From positions 63,671,145 through 63,735,144 of the forward strand of contig NC_054537.1 in assembly GCF_017654505.1 (NCBI RefSeq): DNA of 64,000 nt. The letters run 5' to 3'. The position numbers were made by a program, and so were the translations under genes. Source of the stretch: Polyodon spathula. Lineage: Eukaryota; Chordata; Actinopteri; Acipenseriformes; Polyodontidae. The notes below the pieces were generated by a model, which worked only from the letters and a program-made list of their open reading frames with translations, had not been told where the DNA came from and ran no database searches. Positions 46,161-60,414 of the stretch are shown here, piece after piece. Position 1 is the first letter of the stretch; the number at the start of each line of letters is the position of its first letter.

Positions 46161-48006
46161 TTGGACAGCGAGGGGCAGTGTAGATATAGTCTATGTTGTT
46201 TATGTTGTAGTATAAGTTTGTTGTGAATAATAGATACTATACCTTTGCTACAGAATCCAATTGGAGTAGAGAGTCAAGGATAGATCCAGGGGGATACGTA
46301 TGGAACTACATTATATTAGTTCAGACATTTCTAATCTGTAAAAATCTGAAAAAGTGAGTTTGGGGTCAATTGTATTTCTGAGAGAGCTACTCGAAAGATG
46401 CAAATCTGTTAATAAATAGGTCTTTCAGAGATTTAATATTGTTTCTATGCATATATGAAAAGCTGATTTAACAAATAAGCTGGAGAGTAGTAGCGAAATT
46501 GTTTGTAAGCCAAAAGGATGCCTGAATTGTGTTCAGATTTTAAAAGACTGCTGAAGTAAACGATTAGCACTAAAACGAGATTTGGCCACAGGGAGAGCAG
46601 AACACAGCAGTGAAGAAGATTGACACGAGACTGCTTCCATATCTAACCAGGGCTAGAACGCAACTAAAAGGACTGCTACGGATGTTGGCTGACCAAAGTT
46701 AAACTGAAAATGTGGTAAGAAAATGTGGTAATGTCTCGAAGGGGTTGGATCTTTGGAGAAAGCATTTGGAGAAATGGGCATTTTTTTGTTCCAAATAAGT
46801 GAGGAAATTAATAATTTTGGGTAGCGGGGTGTACACTGCTAGTAAAGTGAACTCATATATTTTGAGTATTCTTTGCTAATGAAAATGCTTATATATAAAT
46901 GGGTTGTGAGTTTTAAGATTGTTAACAATTAGTTACAGACATGGTGCTTACCATTGGATTTAAGAAGAGCAGGTAATGCACATCTGCTTGTTCTCAGTGG
47001 CAGGCTGTTGTCTGTGTGGAAAGGGGAGCACACCCCTGAGGCTCGTGCTTCATATTCATAATTCTTTTCAAGGCCGCGCTTACCTATTTTATATGAGGGG
47101 ATGTTTAATTTTGCTTAACCCCATTATTTTAATTTTGGTAAATTGAATACAGGTAAGATTGAGTTTATATTAAAATAAATGTGAAATAAAGCATTACTAT
47201 TGGGTAAATAATCTGGATTCATGTATTTAATTATTAATATGCCCAATAATGGTTTTGCTGGGTTGTGCGTCTTCCCTGTTCAGCCACTCGGCACACCCTC
47301 ACAAAAAGGGAAATACAGTTCCAGGGGACAATTAACTCTCAAAATATCAGGAAGACAGCAAACACAGTCTCAGTGACAGGATCTAAGAAAATTGAAATAG
47401 TCAAATAATAATAACAACAAAACTAATGTATACACGCATTCATGGGCGGGGGGGGGGGGGTCTTTATGTTTCAGTGTGGGTGCAGATAAATAAATGCATT
47501 CTTAATATGGCCCTATGTATCCTTGCCTGTGGCCCTATTTCAATCTATCTGGCTCTTAATGAGCACAGTTTAATAAAAAACAAAAAAAAGGAGTTATTAC
47601 AAAGTCATGCTTATGTTATATAGGCGACACTCCCCGTTTACACTAGAACTGCCCTAGCAGTTATTTTAAAGGTTTGAGGTTTTCAAATATAAATTACTCT
47701 GTCTGTCTGAAAGTTTTGAGGTTTCCATTAATGACTTTTCCTATTCAAAGGTATGTTGCACTCCGTTGAAGATTATTCAGAGATGGGCAGGATATATTTT
47801 ATTCCCACATTATGTAGCCATGGAGATAATCGTAGTTGTACCTATTTCCTGGAAAGGCATAGAATCAGCTCCTTGGTTTTAGAGTGGTGAAGCCCCCTGG
47901 GAGGATTACCCGGTCGTGGTTGTAGAGCTAGCGACCTGTGCGCATGATCCAGGACCGAGGGAGATTCGAACCTTTCCCTGCCGAAGATTTCAAGGATGGG
48001 CTACGT
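46161..48006. other. non-coding stretch, partly decayed repeat
   Basis: 46.16-46.7 kb may be upstream L1 sequence. A (G)13 run lies at 47448-47460. 47880-48006 continues, across the hAT insertion, into 49084-49250 and contains GGTTCGAATC on the minus strand (B-box-like, about 47972-47981), but no A box was found, so no tRNA is called. Confidence 0.35.
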
Positions 48007-49083
<1,077 letters not shown>

Positions 49084-49091
49084 GACTAGGT

Positions 49092-51130
49092 GATGAATTC
49101 GGTAGGAATCCAGGCCCTCAGGAACACCAGTCCTATCATTGTGCCTTGTTCTCAGTCTCCAGCACCACGCCAGGCTCCACATTGGTGAGCGAGTTTTCCA
49201 TGTCCCCCAGCCTCCACCACTATGCAGCGACTTCATTCTGAATTGCAGTTAAGCAGGAATTAAGCTCAGCACGCAGCTACAAATCAAGCTGTGCAAAATT
49301 CGGAGCTGATTGTGTTCTTTAATTCTGCAAGCATGGAAGTGGAGTTGATGCATCGGGGGCAAGCAGCCATGTTATCCCCAGCCAGAGGAGTCATCTCAGA
49401 GTCAGAGGAGAGCAAATCCGCCATTGTTGCTGGCTTACTTTTTGAGTTTGACTTAGCATGAAGGTACTAGGACAGGTAAACCACACTGTTCACTGTGAAG
49501 GTAAGATTTTAAAAAATAACCAGATGCCAAAAAATGTGTTAAAAATGTGTTAAAAAATAGAATTCTGCAAGAGTTGCTGTTGTTTGTGACTGCTCCATTT
49601 GCTTGCACGTCTCTGAGAATGACTCTTCCTGAGTGCTTGTTTTTAGGAAGTTTACCAAGAGTACAGCATTGAGGAAGTTTGATAACTGTTGAAATCTAGA
49701 GTGAAGTCTTTCCTCATCACTTTAAAAACTGTTTCTGACAAGCATAAGTTATTTGTTCTTGCAGAAGCACCTGCCAAACAAAGACCTACCTTAGCTTGCA
49801 TCAAAGTCTGTCAAGAAAAATACTGAAAAAGACTTTAATATCAGAATCAGTCCAATCAGCCAAACGTTGAATCTGTCAAGCTCATTCTGACCAATGGTCC
49901 AAATAATAATTATAACAATAGGTCAGAACCTTTATTATGTTTTGTGTCCCAAGGGTGATATGATATTGACTAATGATGAAGTAGAAAACATTCTTGACAG
50001 CTGTCTGTTATTTTTATTTAAATTGTTGCTACTTGTGGTGTTGAGGAAGCCATTTAATGCTTCCTGCCAGACACATTTCCTTGTTAAAAAAGAGACTTTC
50101 CTGAATGAGACATGCAGTAACACAATTCAAATAAAATACAACACCATGTCTTCCTGCTGCTGGCCGAGCAGTTAAAAATAGGGATTTTGTGAGAACAATT
50201 TTCTTTCTAAATACGTGTGTCCCTTGGGGTTCTGCCCTGTCATTCACGGCCTGTTTTCTCTTGAAGCACTGCACATCCAGGCACTGTACGATCAGGGTCT
50301 GTGTGTAGCCCATAATAAGGCACAGGTAGATGCCACCAGAAGGAAACTTCTCACCTCCAATTGGTTGCCCAGGGTTGAGTGTCTTCTAGCCATGCTGACA
50401 TTTATACTATGTTCCCAATAGGGCTGTCAATTAATTGCAGTTAACTTATGTGATTAATGCGTTAATTTCTTTGGAGATTTTTTTTTTTTTAGTGCACATT
50501 AATTGCACTCCTCTGTCTTTACTCTATTATCATACTGTAATTCATTCCCTGCTGGACCATTTTATAATATACTCGAACGTATGCAACACAATGAGTGCAG
50601 TTGGTGTGTGTATAGAAAGTGAGTCATATAACTGCAATATGGATTCCCCAAAAAAGCTTACAGCCAAGACAAATATGGAGAAAGAGCATAACAAATGTAA
50701 ACAAAAACATAAATAAATAAATGGCCCTAGTGCTATTTACTCTTTAAAATTGTAATATTCGGTGATTCACTATAACAAGCATTTTTCTAGTTTCAGATTC
50801 CAGTATAAACAGTCATTTTTATAAACCCCCACAAACCTGCCACGACATGCAGTCCCTACACAAACACTGCACATTAGCCACAGATAGCTATTGATAAGCA
50901 CCTAAAAGGATTAGCAGAACACAAGGTCACCATATTTAGTTATACAGTAAATCATGCGAGTCGCAGCTTGCAGACTTAAGGTGTTAACTTACATACAGTT
51001 CAATAGTGTGCCTTTGCATATACAATTAGACAAAGGCTGTTAAGGTTAAGAAATGTGAGTTATATGCAATGGCCAAAAGGCACGTTATTACTTTCCATGG
51101 CAACTTGCCTCTTTCTATAATATAGCGAGA
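49092..51130. other. non-coding stretch; one possible transposon end
   Basis: 50421-50470 reads AGGGCTGTCAATTAATTGCA then TTAACTTATGTGATTAATGC. That resembles the left end of a widespread fish DNA element starting GGGCTGTC; no right end was found. Overlapping ORFs at 49.9-50.4 kb on both strands have no recognised domain. Confidence 0.35.
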
Positions 51131-52140
51131 TATGAAATGCAGAGAGATTTTCTATCTTTATTTGTTCTGTTGTTTTGTAACCTTTAGGTGTTATTCAGGG
51201 AGCAGGGGCTCCTCCCTAATTAATGAAGCCAATCTATCAATTAAGCTAATCTATCAATTAACGTCCCTATTTAAGCCCTGGCTCGAAAACTCATTCTCTT
51301 TCTGTTTTTTGAGTTTGTGTATTGCCATGCAGCGCTCCAGACCCAAATTGTTGTTTTATTTTCAGCCGTCTGTGATTTTGGTAAAATTAGAAATTGTAGA
51401 AAAAGTCAGTTTCTTCTGCTGTCTGTCCAATGCTTTGTTTACCTCCACCTCTGAGCAGGCTCCAATAATGGCGCTGTGCATGTGCAGGTGGTACACAACA
51501 AGGTGCACTGAATCATGGGAAAGCACGATTGAATCACGGGATTGATTGTTCTGTCCTGCATGCTCTGTGTTTTATTGTGTTTGCTTCTTTATACAATCCC
51601 GAATCTGCCAACTCAACCTCACTGACCCATTCAGACTCCATGATTAGTAGCAACACATTCATTCATACTAAAGTATTTCATTATCACCGCCCCCCTTACG
51701 CTCATGACTGTGTTCGTTCTGTCGACATTAATTATGGAGTGGCAATGCTTGTTACCCACACCTCTGAGTGGGCTCCAATAATGGAGCCTGTAGTGATTTA
51801 ATCATGGAAACATGCATTGAGTCGTGGGATCACACGATCAAACAGTTCAGATGTCTGGTTTATCCTGTCCTTGATTTTGCCACGCTCATCCGGCATTGCA
51901 GCTGACCATATCTCATACTCATGTCATCACTTTCTATCTTATAATGCTCCCTATGCAATCTACTGCACCTGGACCAGGCAATCCATTCAGCAATATTCTT
52001 TCTCTCTTTCAGCAGTAGCCATAAACTTCCAATTAAATCCATAAGCTACAAGCTCACTGTCACAAATCAAGCTCACTGTTGCAAGTCGAGCAGTTACTAG
52101 TAGTCTGCTGCTAGAGGGCTCCCTTTTTCCAAGAATGAAA
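51131..52140 (+). repeat. LTR-like repeat with internal ~311-bp duplication
   Basis: CACCTCTGAGCAGGCTCCAATAATGG (from about 51448) recurs as CACCTCTGAGTGGGCTCCAATAATGG about 311 bp downstream (from about 51759). Both are followed by a GATT-rich region with CATGGAAA/CATGGGAAA and CACGATTGA/CACGATCAA. Upstream, 51270-51290 has TATTTAAGCCCTGGCTCG, a TATA-like box in promoter-like context. The texture is that of an LTR or terminal region of a retroelement, but no paired LTR, PBS or coding region was found. Confidence 0.4.
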
Positions 52141-52429
52141 TTCTCCAGCCATATAAGATATTGGTGGTTACTTATTTTAAATATATTTATTTTATTTCTA
52201 TTTTACTGTAATGTCTGTTCTTATTCAGTAATAGCTGTTATGTCCCCCATGGGGTGACCATATATAGTAAATTATTTGTTCTTTACTTCCTGATATTTAT
52301 GCGACCTAAGATAATATTGGTAGTTTGCCCAGAGTGGGGGGCCATCTCTCCATCAGGACCACCAGAGGGTTCCTCCCAATTAAGGGGGGGGGGGGGGGGG
52401 TTCCTCTCCATTGATTGGATTAGTCCTTA

Positions 52430-53020
52430 AAAATAAATGACCTCCAACAGGAAAGCTCTCCAAGAGCCAGAGGAGACCCCCTGCCAAATCTTATCAATCT
52501 CTCTATCATTACAGGTTCTCCCTGGGGGCAGCATACATGCTACCCAGCCTTGGAGGCCCAATTGGTTCGGTCTCACCTCTGAGAGGGCGGCTCTCCCTGA
52601 GCCAAGGGGAAACCCTGTATTCTTTACTAACAAAAGAGCTTTCATCTATGACAGTGTTCCTCTCTGGCCCCTTTTAGAATTCCTGTCGCCTCGCGTGGTT
52701 CTGTCTCAGAGGTCTGACCGTGCCGATCTCCCAAAGTGTAGGCGTTCCTTGTTAGTCGGGGCAACTTCTTCAAGTCTTCTCAAATGCATCTTCTACCCTT
52801 CTCCTCATTTTCCTCTTGGGGGAAGTAACGCTTATTTCCCAGCCTCGATCGGTTTGGTCTCACCGTGGGGGGTGGGACAGCTCTCTGTGAGCCAAGGGGA
52901 AAGCATATCATCTTCCAAAGCATGTTATCTTCTTAATGTCACAAGCACATCATTTCTATTTCAAGTCCAAGGGCTTATTCCTTGCAGTCCTTGCTCCTGT
53001 TCCATTAATAAAAAGTGATA
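52430..53020 (+). repeat. degenerate ~140-bp tandem repeat with a 193-codon open frame
   Basis: A core like GGCTCTCCCTGAGCCAAGGG-GAAA recurs near 52450, 52585, 52730 (weakly) and 52880, preceded each time by GGT(C/T)TCACC-like or GTCTCAGA-like sequence. This gives a unit of 135-150 bp. The repeat keeps one frame open from 52437 to 53018; its product shows the matching amino-acid repetition (WFGLTSERAALPEPRGNP against GLVSPWGVGQLSVSQGES). I do not recognise any domain and regard the open frame as a by-product of the repeat. It may belong with the LTR-like sequence just upstream. Confidence 0.5.
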
Positions 53021-54819
53021 TATATTCAGGGTGAGACAGAAATAAAAAATTTTCACTTCAAGGCTGACAAACAACTGGGAGCAATGGGACAGTTGTACTG
53101 ATGTTTTGATACTTTTCCATAATAAACACCAATTTCAGATCCCGAATTATGATAAAATGTGGCTATCCAGTACTACTAGTAACTGTTTGTATCAAATTAC
53201 CAGTCTGGTTTGGACCTTTAACGGAAAACCTTGATATCACCCTCATTTAGTAAACAAATGTGTTGATTTCATTGTAGATTTGCATGACCTACTTTAACTC
53301 TCAGAGAGTGGAACTAAGAGAAAGGGTGGAGAAACTGGAAAACTTCACCCCATTTCCATTGGGTTCATCTTACAACAATTGCTTTAAAGATTTTTTAAGA
53401 TTGAATTTTCAAGGGCATTTGTGTATCTGACAAACATGGAGTCAGTCAGTAGAGTCTGTCTCCAATCAGTAGTACAATTGCTTGGCAAGAGCCAGGAAAA
53501 GCACAAAAAAAGAAAACTGTCACCTTGATATTTGCCTTTCAAATGAATCCCTGGGTCTGAACAACAGCCTTTTGAGATATAGGGAGCAGGCTGCTAAAGG
53601 CTGTCTAGGACAAATGGAAATCCTATATTCCATAAACTCCATTCTTCTTGAACAATTTGTCATCTGCTGCTTTTACAAATGTGACAATATTTTCTGGTCT
53701 TGATTTGTCAGTCTTAAGCAAATATGTACTGTGATGGATTCATCACATGGTATTTTCCAGATATTTTTCAACTTTGGGCTCTTAGAGACCTGCAATCCAC
53801 TGGCTAGAGCATTTCTACTCCAGGTGGCAGGAAAGCTCTGGGATCTCAGAGGCCTGCAATTAGATTACCTGACAGTCCCAGGACATCAAAGTAACAACTG
53901 TTTTTTTTTTTTGTGTGTTTTTTTAGTATAGCTTTTTTGCCCTGTAAAAAAAGGAATGTGATATGCACGCTATGGCCTGTTGTTTCTGTGAAATGTTTTT
54001 AGTAGTTAATGCTTCTTGCTTTAAGGATGAATTTATCTGTCAGAAGTGATTTTCTATTCAGACGAGCAGAAAAAAAATCCTGACACACTTAAGCACCTTT
54101 CACACTGGCATGCTCTACCCCAGTCTTGACCCGGTGTCATGTGGGTCGGCCATGCGATTTGACACTGATTTTTATAAAAGCAGGGACTACGTGGGTGACA
54201 GAAGCAAGTATACGCAATTTCCTGGAATCAACAAAACTATGGCTAAACAGAATAAACAGAAATGTTGCTTATGGAAGTGAAACCATATGGAATCATGCAT
54301 TTTCTCTCACTTGACCTGGGTCAAGGCCTGTCGAACCATATCCTGATGTTTGTATTCTTTTTGACTCTGTATTGCCTTTACCCAATAAGAGAGGCATGCA
54401 TATAATAAAAACATTTCAACCAAGACAAGGTTTTCTGAAACAGTGAGCGTATCACCACTCATCACTACCCGCTCTCTCTCTCTCTTCCTTTTAACAAATA
54501 CATTTGATATTGTGGTCCGGAATAAACCACGGCCTATGCCAATTGAAAAGGGAATGTTGTAAATTGGAACTCAGATGGGGGGGGCTACTAAACTACACAT
54601 TAACTATGATATTTAGAAACAACAGCAGTTAAAGTAAAATGAAGCTCTGTGGACAGCCAGGCATTTCTACTTTTCAAATCTTAATGATGTTATTAAAAAT
54701 AACTCTTGAGTGCTTTTGTCAGCCATCAATAGATTAGTAAATCCATTATCTGCTGCAAAATTATTATATTAGGGATCAAAGTTGAATGTGCCCACTAGAT
54801 TGATTGGCTCTGTTATGGA
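53021..54819. other. non-coding stretch with candidate conserved block and a transposon-end-like sequence
   Basis: 53450-53900 is repeat-free and balanced in composition (for example ATTTGCCTTTCAAATGAATC near 53530), a weak regulatory candidate. 54096-54140 reads CCTTTCACACTGGCATGC... with GACCCGG, recalling the left end of Harbinger/hAT-type elements; no partner was found. The ORF 54126-54314 has no recognised domain. Confidence 0.3.
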
Positions 54820-55760
54820 ATCAGTTTCACTGACCACACTAAAGGATGTGAATATGTTAGTGATGCAGATGAAATCTACCACCTGTTCTTTAGATCCAAG
54901 TCCATCCTTAAAGACGTACAGTATTTAGCTATTTGTGTAATAAAGTTTTCGCTAAAATAAGCTGCCATCAAAATTACTTTGGTTAAGCCCCACTCACTGT
55001 TTTAAGTAATTTTAGACGCATTTGTAATTTGCCATTCTTAGCTATGGGTTTCGAGAAGATACTAGCTAAACATCTCTCGATAGTAGTAAGGTCCTCGAAA
55101 AGTTTCAGTCTGGGTTTAGATCTGCTCATAGTAGGTAGACTGCCCTTGTCAGAGTGGTGAATGACTTACTGATGAGTGTGGACTCTATCTGGCTTGTCTG
55201 GAATAGTGGTTAAAGAAACAGGCTGGTTCAAATCCCAGCTCAGCCACTGACTCATTGTGTGACTCTGGTGCGCCATCTTTCAGGTGAGACATTGTTGTAA
55301 GTGACTCTGCAACTGATGCATAGTTCACACCCTAGTCTCATATCTTATAAAGTGCTTTGAGATGGTGGTACACTATAACATGCCCTATATAAAAATAAAT
55401 TATTATTATTAAGTTGAATCTAACTAACAGAAAGTAATTTCTTCATTTATGGGTCTGTATCAGGATTATCAATTATTACTTGAGGTGTTCCCCAGGACTA
55501 TATCCTTGGTCCCACTAGGTGAGATCATTCATAAGCACACTGCACATTTTCCCTGCTATGCTGACAACACACAACTTCATATTTCTATGAAACATGGTGA
55601 CACCACTGCTATTTTAGGGTTAACATCTTGCTGGTGTCAAAAGTTGGATGTCTCAAAATGTCTTGCAACTGAACTCAGATAAAAACAAAAATGTTGTTGT
55701 TAGGTTCTCAGCAAGAACTATGGATTTCAAAACATGATTTGATTAGGTACCAGGAAGCAG
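54820..55760 (+). mobile_element. CR1/L2-clade LINE relic carrying a SINE
   Basis: Plus-strand frames give MKSTTCSLDP (about 54865), then AMGFEKILAKHLS (about 55045), a TALVRVVNDLLMSVDS-like stretch (55139-55185), the SINE insertion, then VFPRTISLVPLGEIIHKH and YADNTQLHISMK. These are successive reverse-transcriptase motifs of CR1/L2-type LINEs. The catalytic YADD is YADN (codons 55557-55568), an inactivating change. About 45 residues expected between MSVDS and the sequence after the SINE are missing, so the copy also has a deletion. ORF 55449-55682 is its largest open piece. Confidence 0.75.
55192..55411 (+). mobile_element. tRNA-derived SINE with alternative LINE-type tail
   Basis: The head has an AGTGGTTAAAG A-box-like region and a GGTTCAAATCC B box (55227-55237), then CTCAGCCACTGACTCATTGT. 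The body reads GTAAGTGACTCTGCAACTGA and TGCATAGTTCACACCCTAGT. The tail differs from that of the SINE at 28.7 kb: here it is AAAGTGCTTTGAGATGGTGG, then CCCTATATAAAAATAAA(TTA)n, the tail of another fish L2/CR1-type LINE. Inserted in the reverse transcriptase of a LINE. Confidence 0.8.
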
Positions 55761-56089
55761 CCAGGTTTAAGGGTTGTATTTAAAATATTAGCATATCACA
55801 AAGTGATAACTGCTCATAATAATGAGATATACGGCAATTCATTTTAAAACGTATTTAGCATTAATTTAACTCTATATGTGTAGACTGTGTTCTCCAAGGT
55901 AACTTAAATCAAAACAACTGCTTCATCAGCGTAATAAGCTCCCCTTCATATCTGCCAGCTTGAGAGTCCTGTCACTGGAACTACCCGAGTTTGAGTGAAT
56001 GACTAGCATTGAATAAGGGGGAGTTCTTTTAGCACAGCAGACAGCACAATTGTTTTTTTTAAGTGTGTGGTCTCCAGTCAATTCCTTCT
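55761..56089. other. non-coding stretch, nothing recognised
   Basis: Sequence between the LINE relic and the solo LTR; possibly LINE remnant at its start. Confidence 0.45.
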
Positions 56090-56690
<601 letters not shown>

Positions 56691-58660
56691 GTGGCTACAA
56701 TTTAATTTGAGAGTTAAGTGCAGTGTGGTCTGTGCTTAGTATTTCTGAGACCCCCACAAAAATGTCTGAATTAGAGCTATTAGTGACAAGGATTTTGTAT
56801 TGCTTACAATTGCCTAACAAGAAGGGACTTAACCAGCTAAACCTTTTGCTTCATTAGAACAAAAATAACCCCTTCTGAGCTGGTCTTTATCTGAATGGAA
56901 AACCTAATACAGATACTGTATACCATTGCCATTACTCAGCCCAGTAGAAACAGATAGTGATGGTTTTACACCTGCCAAAAGTTCCCATGCAAATCAATAA
57001 TGTATTCATAACAGGATGCTGTAAAGTCACAGATCTTATTTTAAAGGACTCCTGACAAGATTTACACCAGTTACACTTGTTCTGATATCTATTAAAGACA
57101 AATCTTGCTCCAAAATGTATTGTATAATTAGTTATTATCGTATATTCATTTATTGTTTTGAAAAGGGTATTCAATTCATGTATCATTATTAGAACTAGAG
57201 GAGTGCGACCCATAAAAAAACAAAAAAAAATGCTTTGTAAATTATTTCAACCTTAAGGAATCTGAAAATGTATGACTTTATGCACAAATTCAATACAGCA
57301 CTCATGTACGGTGCCCCACTAGTGCCCAACTGTTTAAGAAATTATTCTTATACACAGCCATGTACCATATCTGCAGTTGCAATGCCAACCAACCACATTG
57401 AGTTATCAAAGATCTTTCTAGTGAAGAAATAGCCAATAAATTCAAACACTAATTCGTAATTCAATTATGATTAATTTAGTTAGATTAACTGAAAAGATGC
57501 CTCTGTCCAATACTTGGGATCCAGTCTGCCTATTAAGCCAGTGTGGTATAACTGAATAAAAGAACACTGCACTTTGTAGTCTCAGTAATTTCAATACAGT
57601 TGAAGAGAGGCAGTCTTGCAGTCCCGGCAGTGATCTTACAATGAGACAGGTGCTGTAAAAACACGCAGGTATGAAATTGACCCTTCTAGTGGCAGAATGT
57701 CTTTCCCTCATTGAAAGGTAAGTGACTGGATACCTGCTAAGCCCCAAACACTTAAAGCTTACTATTCAAGAATGCTACCATCTTCTCAAAGTGGTCTAAT
57801 CCTGTCTGTCATCGTTTACCAGCATTAACAGGGAAGCCTTTCTGCATTCTTTTGTCTCTTTTTGAGCAAGTCACAGACCCAATATGACTGTGCTGAAGAT
57901 GCGTGGGGGATGTGTTATTTTTTACTGTATATTACTTTATGTAAATAGCAAGGTATTACTTACTGTACAAATTCTCTGAATTATCAATTTGCAGGCCTTA
58001 AACCTAAACCAAGTGGGGGTTTCTTTGATGATGCATTTTAATGGATCAGCTGAATTAGTATACAAAATACACAAGCTTTTGAGATCTCTCTTTTTCATGA
58101 GAAGTGGAAACTGAGGAAAAGAAAGTTATTCTAACAAGTCGGTTCATTAACCTGAAGTTTTACCTATTATGGAATGTGCTTTTTGTCTGATTTCAGAATG
58201 TGGGTTTAGGTTGGTTGTAAAGGGGGTTAATGAATCACCCTGAGGGTAGAACACTAGAAAGGTTAACACAGGGTTGGTATTTAGATCTTCCACTGTTCAG
58301 ATAATTACCGTCATTGTAGTTCAATATGAAGGCTGTCTAAAACTGTCAGTACAGGTTCCTACCTGACAATGTCAAAATAATAAAAGGTAGATGGGTTACA
58401 ATTCTTTCATGGAGTTCTTATTAAATAACTAAATTCCTGTAAAAGCAATTCTAAGGTTATTATCTTCTTTGTCCTATTTTTACCGAGTAGCACTTAAGGC
58501 AGGATTCAATCTGATATCTTACTATCTCAAAGTCAACACTTTTGCTTTTTGCCATGTTATATGAATGCCACCCTGGTCTTCTGCCACTCGATGTTTTTTG
58601 GATGTACTCAAGAATGAAATACTAACACTAAAAGGAAGGACCCAGAAGGACAGTGGTTCA
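56691..58660. other. non-coding stretch, nothing recognised
   Basis: No coding signal, TIR pair or LINE/SINE motif. Short ORFs (56932-57213, 57442-57747 minus) have no recognised domain. Confidence 0.5.
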
Positions 58661-58755
58661 ATGGTTTAAAGTGGACGCCCCATGGTGAAATTGGAGGGAC
58701 CATGGTTTAAAATGGAATGACCATTATAAAATTGAAGAGACCATGGTTTAAACCA
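58661..58755 (+). repeat. ~41-bp minisatellite, about 2.5 units
   Basis: ATGGTTTAAA recurs at 58661, 58702 and 58743, exactly 41 bp apart, with GTGGA/ATGGA and AAATTG(G/A)AG(G/A)GACC shared between units. Confidence 0.85.
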
Positions 58756-59939
58756 ATGTTTCTCAAATGAGGCCACCAGCGGGATTTTGTGCCAGCACAG
58801 CAGCCCCCATCAACTTCTTTCTTAATCAACCTTTATCTTAATTTGCTTATATCTCCAGATTTCATTCAGCACAGTTCATGCTGCTTGCATTCTAATTCCA
58901 CTTCTGTTTCTGTTAGCTGCTATTGGTTAGCATTGACGTCAGTATAATCAATGCATGTTGATTGGCTGAGCTTTCATTCTGATTACATTTGATTTTGAGA
59001 TGCATCACAGCTCTTCACCTTTTTAACATTGTGTCAGTGCTCATTGGTTGATCAAAGAAAGAAGGCTTTACTAGACCGAAGTGAAAATAGTGGTATGAAA
59101 TAATATTTTCTGTAGTGCTGTGGAAAATATTCAAACAAACATTGCTTCACATTGATTCAAAGGCAAAAATCCATGTCTGTGTCTGCTATAAATTGCATAG
59201 TCGATATAAATTAACAATATGTACTACTATGTGTTTTGCCTGACAGCGATTTACCACTACGCCAGAATTTGTGCGACAGTTTCTAAAATGGCAAGTGGGA
59301 GTAAAATATATTCCATCTCTCCTTTGTTCTGTAAGATTACATGTTGGTGTACAGTGACTGGTCCTATTCCTGATATATAAATTAACAAATTATTAAGAAT
59401 GAAAGATTTCAATATTCAAATATCCATCTTAAATAATATTTAAACATGAAACCCCCATGTCTGAACCATCACTACAATATATTTAAAGATGATCTCCCTT
59501 AGAAACATATAGAAAATGTAAAATATTTAAATGAACAATAATGGGAGCAAAGCTTTAACTGCTGACAACCAATTGTGGTTTCCCTTTACAGTGATAGTTT
59601 TGATAACCCTGTGCAATAACGATGTCCAGCAGCTTAACACATCAGCTTTCCAGTCTGGACTCTGCTGTGATGTGTACTGTAACCAGAACTGGCTATTGCC
59701 ACCAGAAGCCTAGGTGTGTCTCATGTTGTCCTTCTTCAGATATCAGGCAAATCTAACCCCTGGTTTGCAGACAGTTAAAGCCTCCTTATTTAGCTTTAAC
59801 ACCAATGATCCCTAGACAAGACATACAGATTCAATGAATTCCACAAGGGTGTCCTTTTCACCATTTGAATTGAAAATTAAAACTCCAGGTCAAGACAGGT
59901 CACAGATGTCGGCAAGATCATAAGGAAAATATAAGGCAT
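58756..59939. other. non-coding stretch, nothing firmly recognised
   Basis: 58756-58775 (CAATGTTTCTCAAATGAGG) resembles an hAT left terminus but no right partner was found. The remainder shows no coding signal. Confidence 0.4.
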
Positions 59940-60185
59940 CCTCATGCCCTTATTAAAGTTTCCCATTGCAAAAACATAGCAAAGTGTAACAAAGCACAGC
60001 GAAAGCATGGTAAAGCATACAGGTATACATTGTAAAGCCCAGAGGTATGGTAAACCATATTTAAAAACATGGCAACCCAGAGTAAAATATGGTAAATGCA
60101 TAGGATAACCACGTTAAAAGCATGGTAGAAGTGTACAAATACAGGCCAAAAATACTGCAGTAAACTTTTAGAAGAGTACATCTGC
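59940..60185 (+). repeat. interspersed 'AAAGCATGGTAAAGC' family, copy 3
   Basis: Contains TTAAAGTTTCCCATTGCAAA, CAAAGTGTAACAAAGCACAG, GAAAGCATGGTAAAGCATAC and AGAGGTATGGTAAACCATAT, matching 34484-34690 in order. Non-coding. Confidence 0.7.
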
Positions 60186-60412
60186 TCAATTAAATATATA
60201 AGCTGATAGAAAACAATATAAAACAATCAAGATGACCATTAATACAGGAAGACAGGAATATCATACTGAAATGAATTACTATTTCAACTACGACATCACT
60301 TTATAATGCAGTTAAGAAAACAACTTGAAAAATTTGTAAGGTGATACTTTGTATTGTGATATTTTGAAATAAATTACATGATGAAGGAGTCTGCTAAGAA
60401 GTCTGCTAAGTG

Positions 60413-60414
<2 letters not shown>

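Noticed and set aside
47965..47990. Possible tRNA gene (GGTTCGAATC on the minus strand)
   Set aside because: Only a B-box-like motif; no A box and no cloverleaf could be formed around it.
58756..58775. hAT left terminus (CAATGTTTCTCAAATGA)
   Set aside because: No matching right end or target duplication found within several kb; too short to call alone.
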